Shown: positions 34,258-44,734 of the stretch, in pieces | How the letters are laid out: every line of letters starts with the position of its first letter | Position numbering within the stretch: position 1 is the first letter of the stretch | Assembly: GCA_002021875.1 (NCBI GenBank) | Contig: CP018627.1 | Coordinates: forward strand, 3,782,001-3,846,000 | Reading direction: 5' to 3' | Length of the DNA: 64,000 nucleotides | Origin: Streptomyces hygroscopicus | Lineage (GTDB): Bacteria; Actinomycetota; Actinomycetes; Streptomycetales; Streptomycetaceae | Position numbers and translations under genes: made by a program | Notes under the pieces: generated by a model | Database searches by the model: none | The model's input: only the letters and a program-made list of their open reading frames with translations | Told to the model about the DNA's origin: nothing

Positions 34258-35619
34258 TCACATACCGGCGATGAGTTTCTCCACGCGGTCGTCGACCGAA
34301 CGGAACGGGTCCTTGCACAGCACGGTGCGCTGTGCCTGGTCATTGAGCTTCAGATGTACCCAGTCGACGGTGAAGTCGCGGCGCTGTTCCTGGGCCCGGC
34401 GGATGAAGTCGCCGCGCAGCCGGGCGCGGGTGGTCTGCGGTGGCACCGACTTGCCCTCGAAGATTTTCAAGTCGTTGCAGACCCGGGCCGCCTGACCCCG
34501 CTTCTCCAGCAGGTAGTAGAGGCCGCGGCGGCGGTGGATGTCGTGGTAGGCGAGGTCTATCTGGGCGATCCGCGGATGGGACATGGTGATGTTGTTCTTG
34601 GCTCGGTACCGCTCGATGAGCTTGTACTTCATCACCCAGTCGATCTCGGTGCCGATCCGGTCGAGGTCCTCGGTGCGGATCGCGTCCAGGGTGCGGCCCC
34701 ACAGCTCGAGGACGCGCTCGACCATGCCGGTGCGGATGCCGCGGCGCTCGCAGAAGTCGACGGCCTTCTCGTAGTACTCCTGCTGCACTTCCAGGGCGGA
34801 CGCCTCGCGCCCGCTGGCGAGCCGCACCTTGCGCTGCCCGGTGATGTCATGGCTGACCTCGCGGATCGCCCGGATGGGGTTCTCCAGGGTCAGGTCACGC
34901 ATCACGGTGCCCGCCTCGATCATGCGGAGCACCAGATCGGTGGCGCCGACCTTGAGCAGCATGGTGGTCTCGGACATGTTGGAGTCGCCCACGATGACAT
35001 GCAGCCGGCGGTAGCGCTCGGCGTCGGCGTGGGGTTCGTCGCGGGTGTTGATGATCGGCCGGGATCGGGTCGTCGCGGAGCTGACGCCCTCCCAGATGTG
35101 CTCGGCGCGCTGGCTGACGCAGTAGACGGCGCCACGCGGGGTCTGGAGCACCTTGCCCGCACCGCACAGCAGCTGTCGCGTCACCAGGAACGGGATGAGA
35201 ATGTCGGCGAGCCGGGAGAACTCGCCGTGCCGTGCCACCAGATAGTTCTCGTGGCAGCCGTAGGAGTTGCCCGCGGAGTCGGTGTTGTTCTTGAAGAGAT
35301 AGACGTCGCCCGCGATTCCCTCCTCGTGCAGGCGACGCTCCGCGTCCACGAGCAGACCCTCGAGAATGCGCTCGCCTGCCTTGTCGTGAGTGACCAGCTC
35401 GGTCACGTTGTCACACTCGGGGGTTGCGTATTCCGGGTGCGAGCCCACGTCGAGATAGAGGCGGGCGCCGTTGCGCAGGAAGACATTGCTGCTGCGGCCC
35501 CAGGAGACGACACGGCGGAAGAGGTAGCGCGCCACTTCGTCAGGAGACAACCGGCGCTGTCCCCTGAATGTGCACGTGACGCCGTACTCGTTCTCCAGCC
35601 CGAAAATGCGGCGGTCCAT
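34258..35619 (-). CDS. pafA: Pup-protein ligase PafA
   Basis: 453 residues of the carboxylate-amine ligase family. It begins [18 protein letters not shown], with the catalytic glutamate of ENEYG binding ATP-Mg. Further landmarks are [41 protein letters not shown] and [28 protein letters not shown]. PafA joins the C-terminal glutamate of Pup to lysines of target proteins, marking them for the proteasome. The paralogue Dop (40631-42142) removes Pup. It is separated from prcA by the inserted MFS/LacI pair. Confidence 0.97.
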   Translation of the reverse strand: MDRRIFGLENEYGVTCTFRGQRRLSPDEVARYLFRRVVSWGRSSNVFLRNGARLYLDVGSHPEYATPECDNVTELVTHDKAGERILEGLLVDAERRLHEEGIAGDVYLFKNNTDSAGNSYGCHENYLVARHGEFSRLADILIPFLVTRQLLCGAGKVLQTPRGAVYCVSQRAEHIWEGVSSATTRSRPIINTRDEPHADAERYRRLHVIVGDSNMSETTMLLKVGATDLVLRMIEAGTVMRDLTLENPIRAIREVSHDITGQRKVRLASGREASALEVQQEYYEKAVDFCERRGIRTGMVERVLELWGRTLDAIRTEDLDRIGTEIDWVMKYKLIERYRAKNNITMSHPRIAQIDLAYHDIHRRRGLYYLLEKRGQAARVCNDLKIFEGKSVPPQTTRARLRGDFIRRAQEQRRDFTVDWVHLKLNDQAQRTVLCKDPFRSVDDRVEKLIAGM

Positions 35620-35628
35620 GCCTGAACA

Positions 35629-36912
35629 TTACGCCTGATGGCGTGCTCTGAAACCGGGTTCGACGGCACGGTTGCGATCATTTTCCGCGCAGGGTTCATC
35701 CGGTGTTGGGGGAACGGTCGGCCGGACGACGGGGTGTGGCCGGTCCAGGAGGAACCGCTGGGCGGCCAGCAGCACCGCCAGCGCGGCCACTCCACCGGCC
35801 GCGGGCACCGCGAATCCGGGGGCCACTCCGCCGAGCTGGACCGCGGGCCCCGCCACGGCGGTGCCGACCGCGTTGCCCACCACGAACGTGGTCACCAGCC
35901 AGGAGAACGCCTCGGTGACCGTGCCGGTGGGCGCGTGGCGGTCCACGACGACGAACGCGCAGGCCAGCGCCGGGGCCAGGAACACCCCAGCCACCCCGGC
36001 GAGGACGGTCATCATGACGACGCCAGGCACCAGCATCAGCGGCAGATAGCCGAGCGCCAGCGCGGCCACCAGCAGTCGCAGCCGCCGTTCGGGCGCGCCG
36101 GGCCAGGTGCGGCCGCCGTAGACGATGCCGCCGGCCAGCGCGCCCACGCCGAGGGCGGAGAGCAGCGCGCTGGAGACCGCGCCGCCGCCGTGCTCGTCGG
36201 CGTACGCCACGGCGGCCACCGCGATCGCGCCGAGGGCGAGCCCGATGAAGAAGAACGAGCCGAGCAGCACCAGCAGCCCGGGCGAGCGCAGCGCGCCCAG
36301 CCAGTGCGCCTCGCGCGGCGCCGAGCGCCACTGCCGCGACGGCCGCGAGACCACGACCCAGAGCGCGCCCGCGACCCCGATGGCGTTGATGACCAGCAGT
36401 GCGGCCGCCTCGGACCACACGGCCACGCTCAGGGTGACCAGCAGCGGGCCGACGGCGAACATCACCTCCTGGGCCACGGCGTCCAGCGCGTACGCCGCGT
36501 GCACCTGGTCCTCGCGCCGCAGCACCGAGGGCCACAGCGCCCGCAGCCCGCCCTCCAGCGGCGGGGTGAACAGCCCGGCGATCAGCATCGCGGCGTACGC
36601 CACGGGCAGCGGGTCGAGCCCGACGACGGCGAACAGGACCGTCCCGAGCGCGGAGGCCACGGCGGCGGGCAGCATCACCCAGGGCTGGCCGAAGCGGTCC
36701 ACGGCCCGGCCCAGCAGCGGCTGGCCCACCGCGTTGGCCGCGCCGTAGACGGCCGACAGCCCCCCGGCGAGGGCGTAGCTGCCGCCCTCGGCGCGGGAGA
36801 AGAGCAGCACGGCCAGGGCGGCGGTGGCGTTCGGAAGCCGTCCCAGCAGCGTGCCGATGAGCAGCCGTGCCGCGTGCGGCGTGCGCAGCAGTTCCCCGTA
36901 ACCAGCCGCCAT
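35629..36912 (-). CDS. major facilitator superfamily transporter
   Basis: 427 residues with about twelve membrane helices in two halves. The first half has the MFS loop pattern LGRAVDRFGQPWVML after helix two; the second half includes LLSALGVGALAGGIVYGGRTWPG. It is an inner-membrane secondary transporter; the substrate is not evident. The start ATG 36912 has its leader occupied by a 12-bp triplicate repeat. The gene is divergent from a LacI-family regulator, with a paired TACGTA operator candidate between them, so the regulator probably controls it. It sits 9 bp upstream of the pafA start on the same strand. Confidence 0.85.
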   Translation of the reverse strand: MAAGYGELLRTPHAARLLIGTLLGRLPNATAALAVLLFSRAEGGSYALAGGLSAVYGAANAVGQPLLGRAVDRFGQPWVMLPAAVASALGTVLFAVVGLDPLPVAYAAMLIAGLFTPPLEGGLRALWPSVLRREDQVHAAYALDAVAQEVMFAVGPLLVTLSVAVWSEAAALLVINAIGVAGALWVVVSRPSRQWRSAPREAHWLGALRSPGLLVLLGSFFFIGLALGAIAVAAVAYADEHGGGAVSSALLSALGVGALAGGIVYGGRTWPGAPERRLRLLVAALALGYLPLMLVPGVVMMTVLAGVAGVFLAPALACAFVVVDRHAPTGTVTEAFSWLVTTFVVGNAVGTAVAGPAVQLGGVAPGFAVPAAGGVAALAVLLAAQRFLLDRPHPVVRPTVPPTPDEPCAENDRNRAVEPGFRARHQA

Positions 36913-36937
36913 TGCCTGCCCCTTCCTTGCCAGGTCC

Positions 36938-36973
36938 GCTTCAGGCTCTGCTTCAGGCTCTGCTTCAGGTCCT
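36938..36973. repeat. 12-bp tandem repeat, three copies
   Basis: GCTTCAGGCTCT at 36938-36949 and 36950-36961, with a variant at 36962-36973. It lies in the leader of the MFS gene. Confidence 0.85.
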
Positions 36974-37034
36974 GCGGGTTCCTGTGGGTTGTCGCGAGTG
37001 CGTCGCGGGTGCGTCGCGGGTCGTGTGTGACGTT

Positions 37035-37063
37035 GTACGTATAACTGCCAGCGTCATACGTAC
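37035..37063. promoter_or_regulatory. paired palindromic operator between MFS and LacI genes
   Basis: GTACGTAT (37035-37042) and ATACGTAC (37056-37063) form a perfect inverted repeat with a 13-bp spacer; each arm also contains the palindrome TACGTA. The arm centres are 21 bp apart, two helical turns, as for cooperative dimers. It is likely the site of the adjacent LacI-type regulator. Confidence 0.55.
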
Positions 37064-37145
37064 CATGGCCGCCACCGCGGGTCCACTCGCGGGCCGAAAT
37101 GAGCAGCCGGCGGCGAGACGCGTGGCGGCGGAGGGAGCGGAGGCG

Positions 37146-38357
37146 ATGGTGGCGAGCGCGGACCGCGCCCACGCGGCGGACGGGGCCGCCGGGAAAGGTT
37201 CCCGGGGAACCGGCCGGACGGGTGAGTCCGCGCGGCGCGAGGGCCCGGGCGGGGGCGGGACTGCCGCTCGCCCGGCGGACACGTCGGCCGCCGGCCCGGG
37301 GGCCGGGGCTGCCGCTGGTCCGGGCGGCCCGGCGGCCGCGGGGCGGCCGGTCGCGGGACGGGCGACGAGCCGGGATGTGGCGCGCCTGGCGGGCGTGTCC
37401 CAGGCGACCGTGTCCCTGGTGCTCGGCGAGAAGTGGCCCGGACGGGTCTCCGAGCGCACCGTGGAGGCCGTACGGGCCGCCGCGCGCGATCTCGGCTACC
37501 GCCCCAACCTCGCGGCCCGCAGCCTCCGCCTGGGCCGCACCAGGACCGTGCTCATGGTGGTGCCCGCCCTGACGACCGAGTTCTTCGCCCGTGTCTACAC
37601 CGGCGCCGAGCGGGTCGCCGCCGACCATGGCTTCGGGATGGTGCTCTATCCGTCCCCCGAGGGCGTGGGCCCGGCCCGGGACCCGTTCGACTCGGCGCGC
37701 GCCTCGCTCGACGGGGTGATCGCCTCCTCCATGGCGGCCGACGCGCTGGCCGCGGTGCGCGGCGGCGGACTGCCACTGGTGATGCTCGACAGCGACCCGG
37801 ACGACGCGGCCGCGGCGGCCACCGTCAACCTCGACATCGCGGACGGGGCGCGGCAGGCGGCGAGGCATCTGCTGGCGCTCGGGCACCGCCGGGTGGCCCA
37901 TCTCGCGGCGGCGGTGGACTCCTGGACCTTCCAAGTCCGTGCCCGGGCCCTGGCGGAGGCGATGGACGAGGTCCCGGGCACCGCGTTGGGCACCGAACCG
38001 GCGGGGCTGACCGTCGAGGAGGGCCGCCGGGCCGCCGAACGCGTCCTGACCCGCCCCGGGCCCCGGCCGACCGCGCTCGTCTGCGACGACGACATCCTGG
38101 CCGCGGGCGCCTGCAAGGCGGCCCGGCGACTGGGGCTGCGGATCCCGGACGACATCTCGGTGACCGGCTTCGACGATCTGGCGCTGGCCACGGCGGTGGA
38201 ACCGGAGCTGACGACGGTGCGGCTCCCGGCGGAGGCGGTGGGTGCGGCCGGTATGCGAGCCCTGATGACGCTCATGGACGGCGAGACGCCCCGGGACACG
38301 GTGCTGCCCGTAGAGCTGATCCCCCGCGGCTCCACGGCCCCTCCCTCACGGTCCTGA
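37146..38357 (+). CDS. LacI-family transcriptional regulator
   Basis: 403 residues if it starts at ATG 37146, which has GAGGGAG 8 bp upstream. ATG 37065 is also in frame (430 residues) but has no ribosome site and abuts the operator. A low-complexity Gly/Ala/Arg-rich stretch of about 75 residues precedes the HTH (TSRDVARLAGVSQATVSLVLGEKWPGRVSERTVEAVRAAARDLGYRPNLAARSLR). The hinge leads into a periplasmic-binding-like sensor (VLMVVPALTTEFFARVYTGAE, VNLDIADGARQAARHLLALGHRRVAHLA, CDDDILAAGACKAARRLGLRIPDDISVTGFDDLALA). It probably represses the divergent MFS gene and binds a small sugar-like effector. It is embedded in the Pup-proteasome cluster but shows no functional tie to it. Confidence 0.88.
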   Translation: MVASADRAHAADGAAGKGSRGTGRTGESARREGPGGGGTAARPADTSAAGPGAGAAAGPGGPAAAGRPVAGRATSRDVARLAGVSQATVSLVLGEKWPGRVSERTVEAVRAAARDLGYRPNLAARSLRLGRTRTVLMVVPALTTEFFARVYTGAERVAADHGFGMVLYPSPEGVGPARDPFDSARASLDGVIASSMAADALAAVRGGGLPLVMLDSDPDDAAAAATVNLDIADGARQAARHLLALGHRRVAHLAAAVDSWTFQVRARALAEAMDEVPGTALGTEPAGLTVEEGRRAAERVLTRPGPRPTALVCDDDILAAGACKAARRLGLRIPDDISVTGFDDLALATAVEPELTTVRLPAEAVGAAGMRALMTLMDGETPRDTVLPVELIPRGSTAPPSRS

Positions 38358-38431
38358 CCCGCCTCGGGGCTACCGCTCCGGTCGTTGCGCGGCCTGGGTG
38401 CGGGGGCCGTGCGGGCTCGTCGCCGCACAAC

Positions 38432-38469
38432 GTCGCCGCCGCCCGGGGTGGGCCCGGGGCGGCGGCGAC
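38432..38469. terminator. bidirectional hairpin terminator
   Basis: A 13-bp perfect stem (38432-38444 with 38457-38469) between the convergent lacI-type gene and prcA. Confidence 0.8.
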
Positions 38470-38494
38470 GGAGAAACGAACGGCAGCGGCTGGG

Positions 38495-39268
38495 TCAGTC
38501 CTCGGACTCCGGGGTGGACTCCTCGGCCCCGCCGGATTCGGCCGACTCCTCAGAGTCCGCCGCGCCCTCTCCCGACTCCAGGAGCCGGGAGAGCTGGCCG
38601 CCCAGGACGCGCTTGAACTTGCGCTTCTGGGGGCGGTTGCGGTCCAGGACCGCGACCTCGAGCTGCTCGGCGGTGAGGCTGCGCTCCCCGCCGTTGTTGT
38701 CGCGGGAGAGCGAGTCGACGGCCAGCTTGAGGGCCTCGGCCAGGGTCATGCCGTCCCGGTGGCGCTGGTCGAGATAGGTGCTGATCTGGTCGGCGTTGCC
38801 ACCGACGGCGACCGAGCCGTGCTCGTCCACGATGGAGCCGTCGTGCGGGAGGCGGTAGATTTGGTCGTCCTCGGGGCCCTCCCCGACCTCGGCGACGATC
38901 AGCTCGACCTCGTACGGCTTCTCAGCGGCACTGGAGAAGATCGTGCCCAGGGTCTGGGCGTAGACATTCGCCAGCCCGCGGGCCGTGACATCCTCACGGT
39001 CATAGGTATAGCCACGCAGATCGGCGTAACGGACACCGCCGATGCGCAGATTCTCGAATTCGTTGTACTTACCGACCGCCGCGAAGGCGATCCGGTCATA
39101 GATCTCGCTGACCTTGTGCAGCGCGCGGGACGGGTTCTCCGCAACGAAGACGATGCCGTCGGCGTACTGCAGCACGACCACGCTGCGGCCGCGAGCGATG
39201 CCCTTACGGGCGTATTCGGCGCGGTCGGCCATGGCCTGCTGAGGAGAAACATAGAACGGCGTCGTCAC
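38495..39268 (-). CDS. prcA: 20S proteasome alpha subunit
   Basis: 257 residues. The N-terminal gate segment [38 protein letters not shown] is typical of actinobacterial alpha subunits, followed by the proteasome fold ([31 protein letters not shown]). An acidic tail ([15 protein letters not shown]...) is usual in Streptomyces. Seven copies form each outer ring of the 20S core, whose pockets accept the C-termini of ARC. It is 53 bp downstream of prcB. Confidence 0.97.
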   Translation of the reverse strand: MTTPFYVSPQQAMADRAEYARKGIARGRSVVVLQYADGIVFVAENPSRALHKVSEIYDRIAFAAVGKYNEFENLRIGGVRYADLRGYTYDREDVTARGLANVYAQTLGTIFSSAAEKPYEVELIVAEVGEGPEDDQIYRLPHDGSIVDEHGSVAVGGNADQISTYLDQRHRDGMTLAEALKLAVDSLSRDNNGGERSLTAEQLEVAVLDRNRPQKRKFKRVLGGQLSRLLESGEGAADSEESAESGGAEESTPESED

Positions 39269-39321
39269 CGGCTGTCCGTCCCTTCTGTCAATGGCGAATG
39301 CATTCCGGCTGGACCGTCCTC

Positions 39322-40167
39322 TCAGAGAAGGGCGGCGCGGGGGCCGTCCGGCTCTTCGAGGCGCCGTTCATGGATGGCATGGGCGAGCTCGGACACCTCG
39401 TCCTCGCTGAACCTCTTGAAACCGTCCTCGGTGAGGGAGGTGATGATCGGGTAAATACGGCGGGCGAGATCCGGCCCTCCGGTGGCCGAATCGTCGTCGG
39501 CGGCGTCATAGAGCGCCTGGAGCACGGCGGTGGCGGCCTGCTCCTCGGTCAGGTCCTGGCGATAGAGCTTCTTGAGCGCGCCCCGGGCGAACATCGAGCC
39601 CGAGCCGGTGGCGGCGAAGCCGCGCTCCTCCGAACGCCCGCCGGTCACGTCGTAGGAGAAGATGCGGCCCTTCTCCCGGTCGACGTCCCACCCCGCGAAG
39701 AGCGGGACCACGGCAAGGCCCTGCATCGCCATGCCGAGGTTGCCGCGGATCATGGTCGAGAGCCTGTTCGCCTTGCCCTCGAGCGAGAGAACGGTGCCCT
39801 CGACCTTCTCGAAGTGCTCCAGCTCGAGCTGGAAGAGCTTGACCATCTCCACGGCGATACCGGCGGTCCCCGCGATCCCGACGGCCGAATACTCGTCGGC
39901 GGGGAAGACCTTCTCGATGTCACGCTGCGCGATGACATTACCCATGGTGGCGCGGCGGTCACCGGCGAGCACCACACCGCCGGGGAAGCTCACCGCCACG
40001 ATGGTGGTGCCGTGGGGGGCCTCGATGGCGCCCTGTACCGGGGGCAGCGGACGGTTCCCCGGAAGCAGCTCGGGCGAGTGCTCGCCCAGGAAGTCCATGA
40101 ACGACGAGGAGCCGGGCGTCAGGAAGGCAGCCGGCAGACGCCCTGTGCTACGAGTGTTGGCTTCCAC
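39322..40167 (-). CDS. prcB: 20S proteasome beta subunit
   Basis: 281 residues from GTG 40167, behind AAGGAAAC. A 53-residue propeptide ends at PHG; autocleavage leaves Thr54 as the catalytic N-terminus ([21 protein letters not shown]), with Asp and Lys of the active site in the usual places. It forms the inner rings of the core and hydrolyses the unfolded, pupylated substrates. It is co-directional with pup upstream (109-bp gap). Confidence 0.97.
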   Translation of the reverse strand: MEANTRSTGRLPAAFLTPGSSSFMDFLGEHSPELLPGNRPLPPVQGAIEAPHGTTIVAVSFPGGVVLAGDRRATMGNVIAQRDIEKVFPADEYSAVGIAGTAGIAVEMVKLFQLELEHFEKVEGTVLSLEGKANRLSTMIRGNLGMAMQGLAVVPLFAGWDVDREKGRIFSYDVTGGRSEERGFAATGSGSMFARGALKKLYRQDLTEEQAATAVLQALYDAADDDSATGGPDLARRIYPIITSLTEDGFKRFSEDEVSELAHAIHERRLEEPDGPRAALL

Positions 40168-40276
40168 ACGTTTCCTTCCACCAGATCTTGAAATACTGCA
40201 CGGACCATACCCCTGGCCATGGAAGTCATCCGTCCTGCGCCCCCTTCGCGGGGACGCAGGACGGAGAGGACGCGCT

Positions 40277-40495
40277 TTACTGCCCGCCCTTCTGGACGAA
40301 CGACCTCACGAAGTCCTCCGCGTTCTCCTCGAGCACGTCGTCGATCTCGTCCAGCACGGAGTCGACGTCGTCGGAGAGCTTCTCCTGCCGCTCCTTCAGG
40401 TCGTCCGCGGCCTGCGCGTCCTGCGCCTGCTCCTCGACCTCTTCGGTCGAGCGCGACGCCTTCTGCTGACCGCCGCCGGTGTCCTTGGTCGCCAT
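40277..40495 (-). CDS. pup: prokaryotic ubiquitin-like protein Pup
   Basis: 72 residues from ATG 40495, with GAGGGAC just upstream. It is disordered and acidic, with the C-terminal coiled-coil region [31 protein letters not shown] that docks on ARC. The terminal GGQ must be deamidated to GGE by Dop before PafA can attach it to lysines. It lies between dop and prcB in the standard order. Confidence 0.98.
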   Translation of the reverse strand: MATKDTGGGQQKASRSTEEVEEQAQDAQAADDLKERQEKLSDDVDSVLDEIDDVLEENAEDFVRSFVQKGGQ

Positions 40496-40630
40496 GTCCC
40501 TCACCCCGCTCGGTTCGCCCGCTGATTCGATCGGTCTCAAGATCAGACCCTACAAGCCGGGTCCGACATCGGCCTCCCACTCGCTACAACGTACGGAGGC
40601 CACCTCGATGATTCCCGGCTGGGGGGCATT

Positions 40631-42142
40631 TCAGCCGCCGGACAGCACCCGGACCAGGTCCTCGGCCGTGCGGCAGCGGTCCAGCAGCTCCTTGACGTGG
40701 TTGCGGGTGCCGCGCAGCGGCTCCAGCGTGGGGACCCGTTGCAGAGAGTCACGACCCGGCAGATCGAAGATGACCGAGTCCCAGGAGGCCGCGGCGACGT
40801 CGTCCGCGTACTGCTCCAGGCAGCGGCCGCGGAAGTAGGCGCGGGTGTCCTCCGGGGGCTTGTTCTGGGCGCGGGCGACCTCCTGGTCGTCCAGCAGCCG
40901 CTTCATCTTGCCGCGCGCCGCCAGCCGGTTGTACAGGCCCTTGTCGGGGCGTACGTCGGCGTACTGCAGGTCCACCAGATGCAGCCGGGCCGCGTCCCAC
41001 TCCAGGGTGTCGCGGCGGCGGTAGCCCTCCAGCAGCTCCCGCTTGGCGATCCAGTCCAGCTCGCCGGACAGGCTCATGGGATCGCGCTCCAGCCGGTTCA
41101 GCACGTCCTCCCAGCGGGTCAGGACGTCCCGGGTCTGCTCGTCGGCGTCCGCTCCGTAGCGGTCCTCGACGTATTTGCGGGCGAGCTCGAAGTACTCCAT
41201 CTGGAGCTGCACCGCGGTCAGTGTGCGGCCGCTGCGCAGCGTGATCAGACGGCGCAGTGTCGGGTCGTGCGAGACCTGGTGCAGGGTGCGCACCGGCTGG
41301 TCCACCGCGAGGTCCACGGCGATGAAGCCGTCCTCGATCATCGACAGCACCAGGGCGGTGGTGCCCAGCTTGAGGTAGGTCGAGAGCTCGGAGAGGTTGG
41401 CGTCCCCGATGATCACGTGGAGCCGGCGGTACTTCTCGGCGTCGGCGTGCGGCTCGTCGCGGGTGTTGATGATCGGGCGCTTGAGCGTGGTCTCCAGGCC
41501 GACCTCGACCTCGAAGTAGTCGGCCCGCTGGCTGATCTGGAAGCCGTGCTCATGGCCGTCCTGGCCGATGCCGACGCGGCCGGCGCCGGTGACGACCTGG
41601 CGGGAGACGAAGAAGGGCGTCAGGTGGCGCACGATGTCCGAGAAGGCGGTCTCCCGCTTCATCAGGTAGTTCTCATGCGTGCCGTAGGAGGCGCCCTTGT
41701 TGTCGGTGTTGTTCTTGTAGAGGTGGATCGACTGTCCGCCGGGCAGCTCGGCGGCGCGGAGGGCGGCCTCGGCCATGATGCGCTCGCCCGCCTTGTCCCA
41801 GAGCACCGCGTCCCGGGGGTTGGTGACCTCGGGGGCGGAGTACTCGGGGTGGGCGTGGTCCACATAGAGCCGTGCGCCGTTGGTGAGGATCACATTGGCC
41901 AGGCCGATGTCCTCGTCCGTGAGCTGGCTGGAGTCTGCGGTTTCGCGCGCGAGGTCGAAGCCGCGGGCGTCCCGCAGCGGGTTCTCCTCCTCGAAGTCCC
42001 AGCGGGCGCGACGCGCCCGGTGCATCGCCGCCGCGTAAGCGTTGACCACCTGGGATGAGGTGAGCATGGCATTGGCGTTCGGGTGCCCGGGGACGGAGAT
42101 CCCGTACTCCGTCTCGATACCCATTACGCGCCGTACGGTCAT
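40631..42142 (-). CDS. dop: Pup deamidase/depupylase Dop
   Basis: 503 residues, a PafA paralogue starting [16 protein letters not shown], with the conserved ETEYG glutamate. It includes the Dop-specific segment after it (residues about 40-80, [22 protein letters not shown]), then [34 protein letters not shown] and [28 protein letters not shown]. Dop converts Pup-GGQ to Pup-GGE and removes Pup from substrates. It precedes pup by 135 bp on the same strand. Confidence 0.97.
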   Translation of the reverse strand: MTVRRVMGIETEYGISVPGHPNANAMLTSSQVVNAYAAAMHRARRARWDFEEENPLRDARGFDLARETADSSQLTDEDIGLANVILTNGARLYVDHAHPEYSAPEVTNPRDAVLWDKAGERIMAEAALRAAELPGGQSIHLYKNNTDNKGASYGTHENYLMKRETAFSDIVRHLTPFFVSRQVVTGAGRVGIGQDGHEHGFQISQRADYFEVEVGLETTLKRPIINTRDEPHADAEKYRRLHVIIGDANLSELSTYLKLGTTALVLSMIEDGFIAVDLAVDQPVRTLHQVSHDPTLRRLITLRSGRTLTAVQLQMEYFELARKYVEDRYGADADEQTRDVLTRWEDVLNRLERDPMSLSGELDWIAKRELLEGYRRRDTLEWDAARLHLVDLQYADVRPDKGLYNRLAARGKMKRLLDDQEVARAQNKPPEDTRAYFRGRCLEQYADDVAAASWDSVIFDLPGRDSLQRVPTLEPLRGTRNHVKELLDRCRTAEDLVRVLSGG

Positions 42143-42354
42143 GCGGCCCTCCTTGCCCGGCGCCGCCCCCGGCTGAGGTCGGCGCTCAAGTACCGCTGCG
42201 CTCCCGGTCCATATGCGGCCCCCGATCCCCCGTGCCGCGATCGTGCGGTACCGAAGAGCCTAGAACGGCCAAGCGGTGCTGCGGAGATCATTTCAGTCAT
42301 TGCTCCGGTCGGGCTCGTAGGACTCATACGAAGAATGCGGTCCGAAAAGCGCAT

Positions 42355-42392
42355 CCGGCTGCGGATGCCCCGTCCAGGACATCCGCAGCCGG
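42355..42392 (-). terminator. hairpin terminator of arc
   Basis: A 13-bp perfect stem (42355-42367 with 42380-42392) and TTTT on the minus strand, 9 bp past the arc stop. The remaining gap to dop (42143-42354) shows no gene. Confidence 0.85.
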
Positions 42393-42401
42393 ACTGCGGT
42401 G

Positions 42402-44168
42402 TTACAGGTACTGACCGGTGTTCGCCACCGTGTCGATGGAGCGTCCCGTGTCCGCGCCCTGCTTTCCGGTGACCAGGGTGCGGATGTAGACGATCCGCTC
42501 GCCCTTCTTGCCGGAGATCCGGGCCCAGTCGTCCGGGTTCGTGGTGTTCGGCAGGTCCTCGTTCTCCTTGAACTCGTCCACGCAGGCGGCGAGCAGATGG
42601 GAGACGCGAAGGCCCTTCTGGTTGTGGTCCAGGAAGTCCTTGATCGCCATCTTCTTGGCCCGGTCCACAATGTTCTGGATCATGGCGCCGGAGTTGAAGT
42701 CCTTGAAGTAGAGGACTTCCTTGTCGCCATTGGCGTAGGTGACTTCCAGGAAGCGGTTTTCCTCGGACTCGGTGTACATCTGCTCGACCACCGACTGGAT
42801 CATTCCGCCGATCGCGGCCTTGGGCGACTGGCCGTGCTCGGTGAGGTCGTCCGTGTGAATCGGCAGGGACTCCGTGAGGTACTTCGAGAAGATGTCCTTG
42901 GCGGCCTCGGCGTCCGGACGCTCGATCTTGATCTTCACATCGAGGCGGCCGGGGCGCAGGATCGCCGGGTCGATCATGTCCTCTCGGTTGGAGGCACCGA
43001 TCACGATCACGTTCTCCAGGCCCTCCACGCCGTCGATCTCGGAGAGCAGCTGGGGGACGATGGTGTTCTCCACGTCCGAGCTGACCCCGGAGCCACGGGT
43101 GCGGAAGAGGGAGTCCATCTCGTCGAAGAAGACGATGACGGGCGTACCCTCGCTGGCCTTCTCCCGAGCCCGCTGGAAGACCAGCCGGATGTGCCGCTCC
43201 GTCTCACCGACGTACTTGTTGAGCAGCTCGGGACCCTTGATGTTGAGGAAGAAGCTCTTCCCCGCGGGCTTGCCGGTCACCTCGGCGACCTTCTTGGCAA
43301 GGGAGTTGGCCACGGCCTTGGCGATCAGCGTCTTGCCGCAGCCGGGCGGGCCGTACAGCAGCACACCCTTCGGCGGCCGCAGTTCGTGCTCCTTGAAGAG
43401 GTCGGGGTAGAGGTAGGGGAGCTCGACCGCGTCGCGGATCAGCTCGATCTGGTTTCCCAGACCGCCGATCTTGGTGTAGTCGATGTCCGGAACCTCTTCG
43501 AGGACGAGTTCCTCGACCTCGCTCTTCGGAACGACTTCGTAGACATAGCCGGACCGGGACTCGAGCAGCAGGGCGTCACCGGGGCGGATGGTGGTGTGCA
43601 GCAGCGGCTCTGCCAGCCGCACCACCCGCTCCTCGTCGGTGTGCCCGATCACCAGGGCGCGCTCGCCGTCCTCAAGGACTTCCTTGAGGGTGACGATGTC
43701 CCCGGCGCGCTCGAACTCCATGGCCTCGACCACATTGAGCGCCTCGTTGAGCATGACCTCCTGGCCGCGCTTGAGGTCGTCGAGCTCGACGCTTGGGCTG
43801 ACATTCACCCGGAGTTTACGGCCCCCGGTGAAGATGTCGGCCGTACCGTCTTCGTTCGCCTGCAGAAAGGCTCCGAAACCGGCCGGCGGCTGGGCAAGCC
43901 GGTCGACCTCCTCCTTGAGGGCCACGATCTGGTCGCGGGCCTCACGGAGTGTGTTCGCGAGCCGCTCGTTCTGTGCGGAGACTCCCGCCAGATTGGTCTG
44001 CAGCTCGACGATCCGCTCTTCGAGAATCCTCGTATGACGCGGAGAGTCGGCGAGCTTGCGGCGCAGGACGGCGATTTCCTGCTCGAGATAGGCAACCTGG
44101 CCGGCAGGGTCATCAGACCCCCGCCCCGGCCGGATGCCGCGGTTGATGTCGTCGTCGTGGGCTGCCAC
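42402..44168 (-). CDS. arc: proteasome-associated AAA ATPase ARC/Mpa
   Basis: 588 residues from GTG 44168, behind GGAGGTGAGG. The order is: an N-terminal coiled coil (about 20-80) that captures Pup; two OB-fold regions to about 230; then an AAA domain with Walker A GPPGCGKT, Walker [13 protein letters not shown] and sensor regions ([20 protein letters not shown]). The C-terminus GQYL is the HbYX-like tail that opens the 20S gate. It unfolds pupylated proteins and feeds them to PrcBA. It is the first gene of the dop-pup-prcBA region but is closed off by its own terminator. Confidence 0.97.
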   Translation of the reverse strand: MAAHDDDINRGIRPGRGSDDPAGQVAYLEQEIAVLRRKLADSPRHTRILEERIVELQTNLAGVSAQNERLANTLREARDQIVALKEEVDRLAQPPAGFGAFLQANEDGTADIFTGGRKLRVNVSPSVELDDLKRGQEVMLNEALNVVEAMEFERAGDIVTLKEVLEDGERALVIGHTDEERVVRLAEPLLHTTIRPGDALLLESRSGYVYEVVPKSEVEELVLEEVPDIDYTKIGGLGNQIELIRDAVELPYLYPDLFKEHELRPPKGVLLYGPPGCGKTLIAKAVANSLAKKVAEVTGKPAGKSFFLNIKGPELLNKYVGETERHIRLVFQRAREKASEGTPVIVFFDEMDSLFRTRGSGVSSDVENTIVPQLLSEIDGVEGLENVIVIGASNREDMIDPAILRPGRLDVKIKIERPDAEAAKDIFSKYLTESLPIHTDDLTEHGQSPKAAIGGMIQSVVEQMYTESEENRFLEVTYANGDKEVLYFKDFNSGAMIQNIVDRAKKMAIKDFLDHNQKGLRVSHLLAACVDEFKENEDLPNTTNPDDWARISGKKGERIVYIRTLVTGKQGADTGRSIDTVANTGQYL

Positions 44169-44425
44169 GGTCCTCACCTCCTCCAAGGGGAGCTGGACGC
44201 TTCCTGACCCTACCTGGGCCGGTGCGGGTTGAAACCCCTAGATCACAAACCCGGTCGGCGTGTGTCCGATCTTCACCCTTGCGCACTCCCTCACACCAGC
44301 CGAATACCCACCCAACAACATCGGAAAGCGACCGGTTGTATCGTCGACACGGTCAACACCCGTCAGGGCTGGCGATATTTAGACACTGTTGAATGGCGTA
44401 TCGAAGGAACAGCAGGGGGCACACC

Positions 44426-44716
44426 GTGCGAAACGAGGAGCTCGGCGATCTTGAAGTGTGGATTGACCAGGACCTGTGCACCGGCGACGGCATCTGCGCC
44501 CAGTACGCTCCCGAGGTCTTCGAACTCGACATCGACGGTCTAGCCTACGTCAAGAGCGCCGACGATGAGCTGCTACAGGAGAAGGGTGCCACCACTCCGG
44601 TCCCCCTGACCCTGCTCACCGAGGTCAAGGATTCCGCCAAGGAGTGCCCCGGCGACTGCATCCATGTACGCCGCGTCACGGACCGGATCGAGGTCTACGG
44701 CCCCGACGCGGAGTGA
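44426..44716 (+). CDS. ferredoxin
   Basis: 96 residues starting at GTG 44426 (GGGGG 7 bp upstream; an ATG at 44393 lacks a site). The cluster-binding pattern is CTGDGIC (CX5C) near residue 18 and a later CPGDC, characteristic of small 3Fe-4S or 3Fe/4Fe ferredoxins that serve P450s and other oxidoreductases. It is divergent from arc, a position ferredoxins often take beside the proteasome cluster of actinobacteria. The partner enzyme is not in the window. Confidence 0.88.
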   Translation: MRNEELGDLEVWIDQDLCTGDGICAQYAPEVFELDIDGLAYVKSADDELLQEKGATTPVPLTLLTEVKDSAKECPGDCIHVRRVTDRIEVYGPDAE

Positions 44717-44734
44717 CACTCCGCGAGCGACCGC

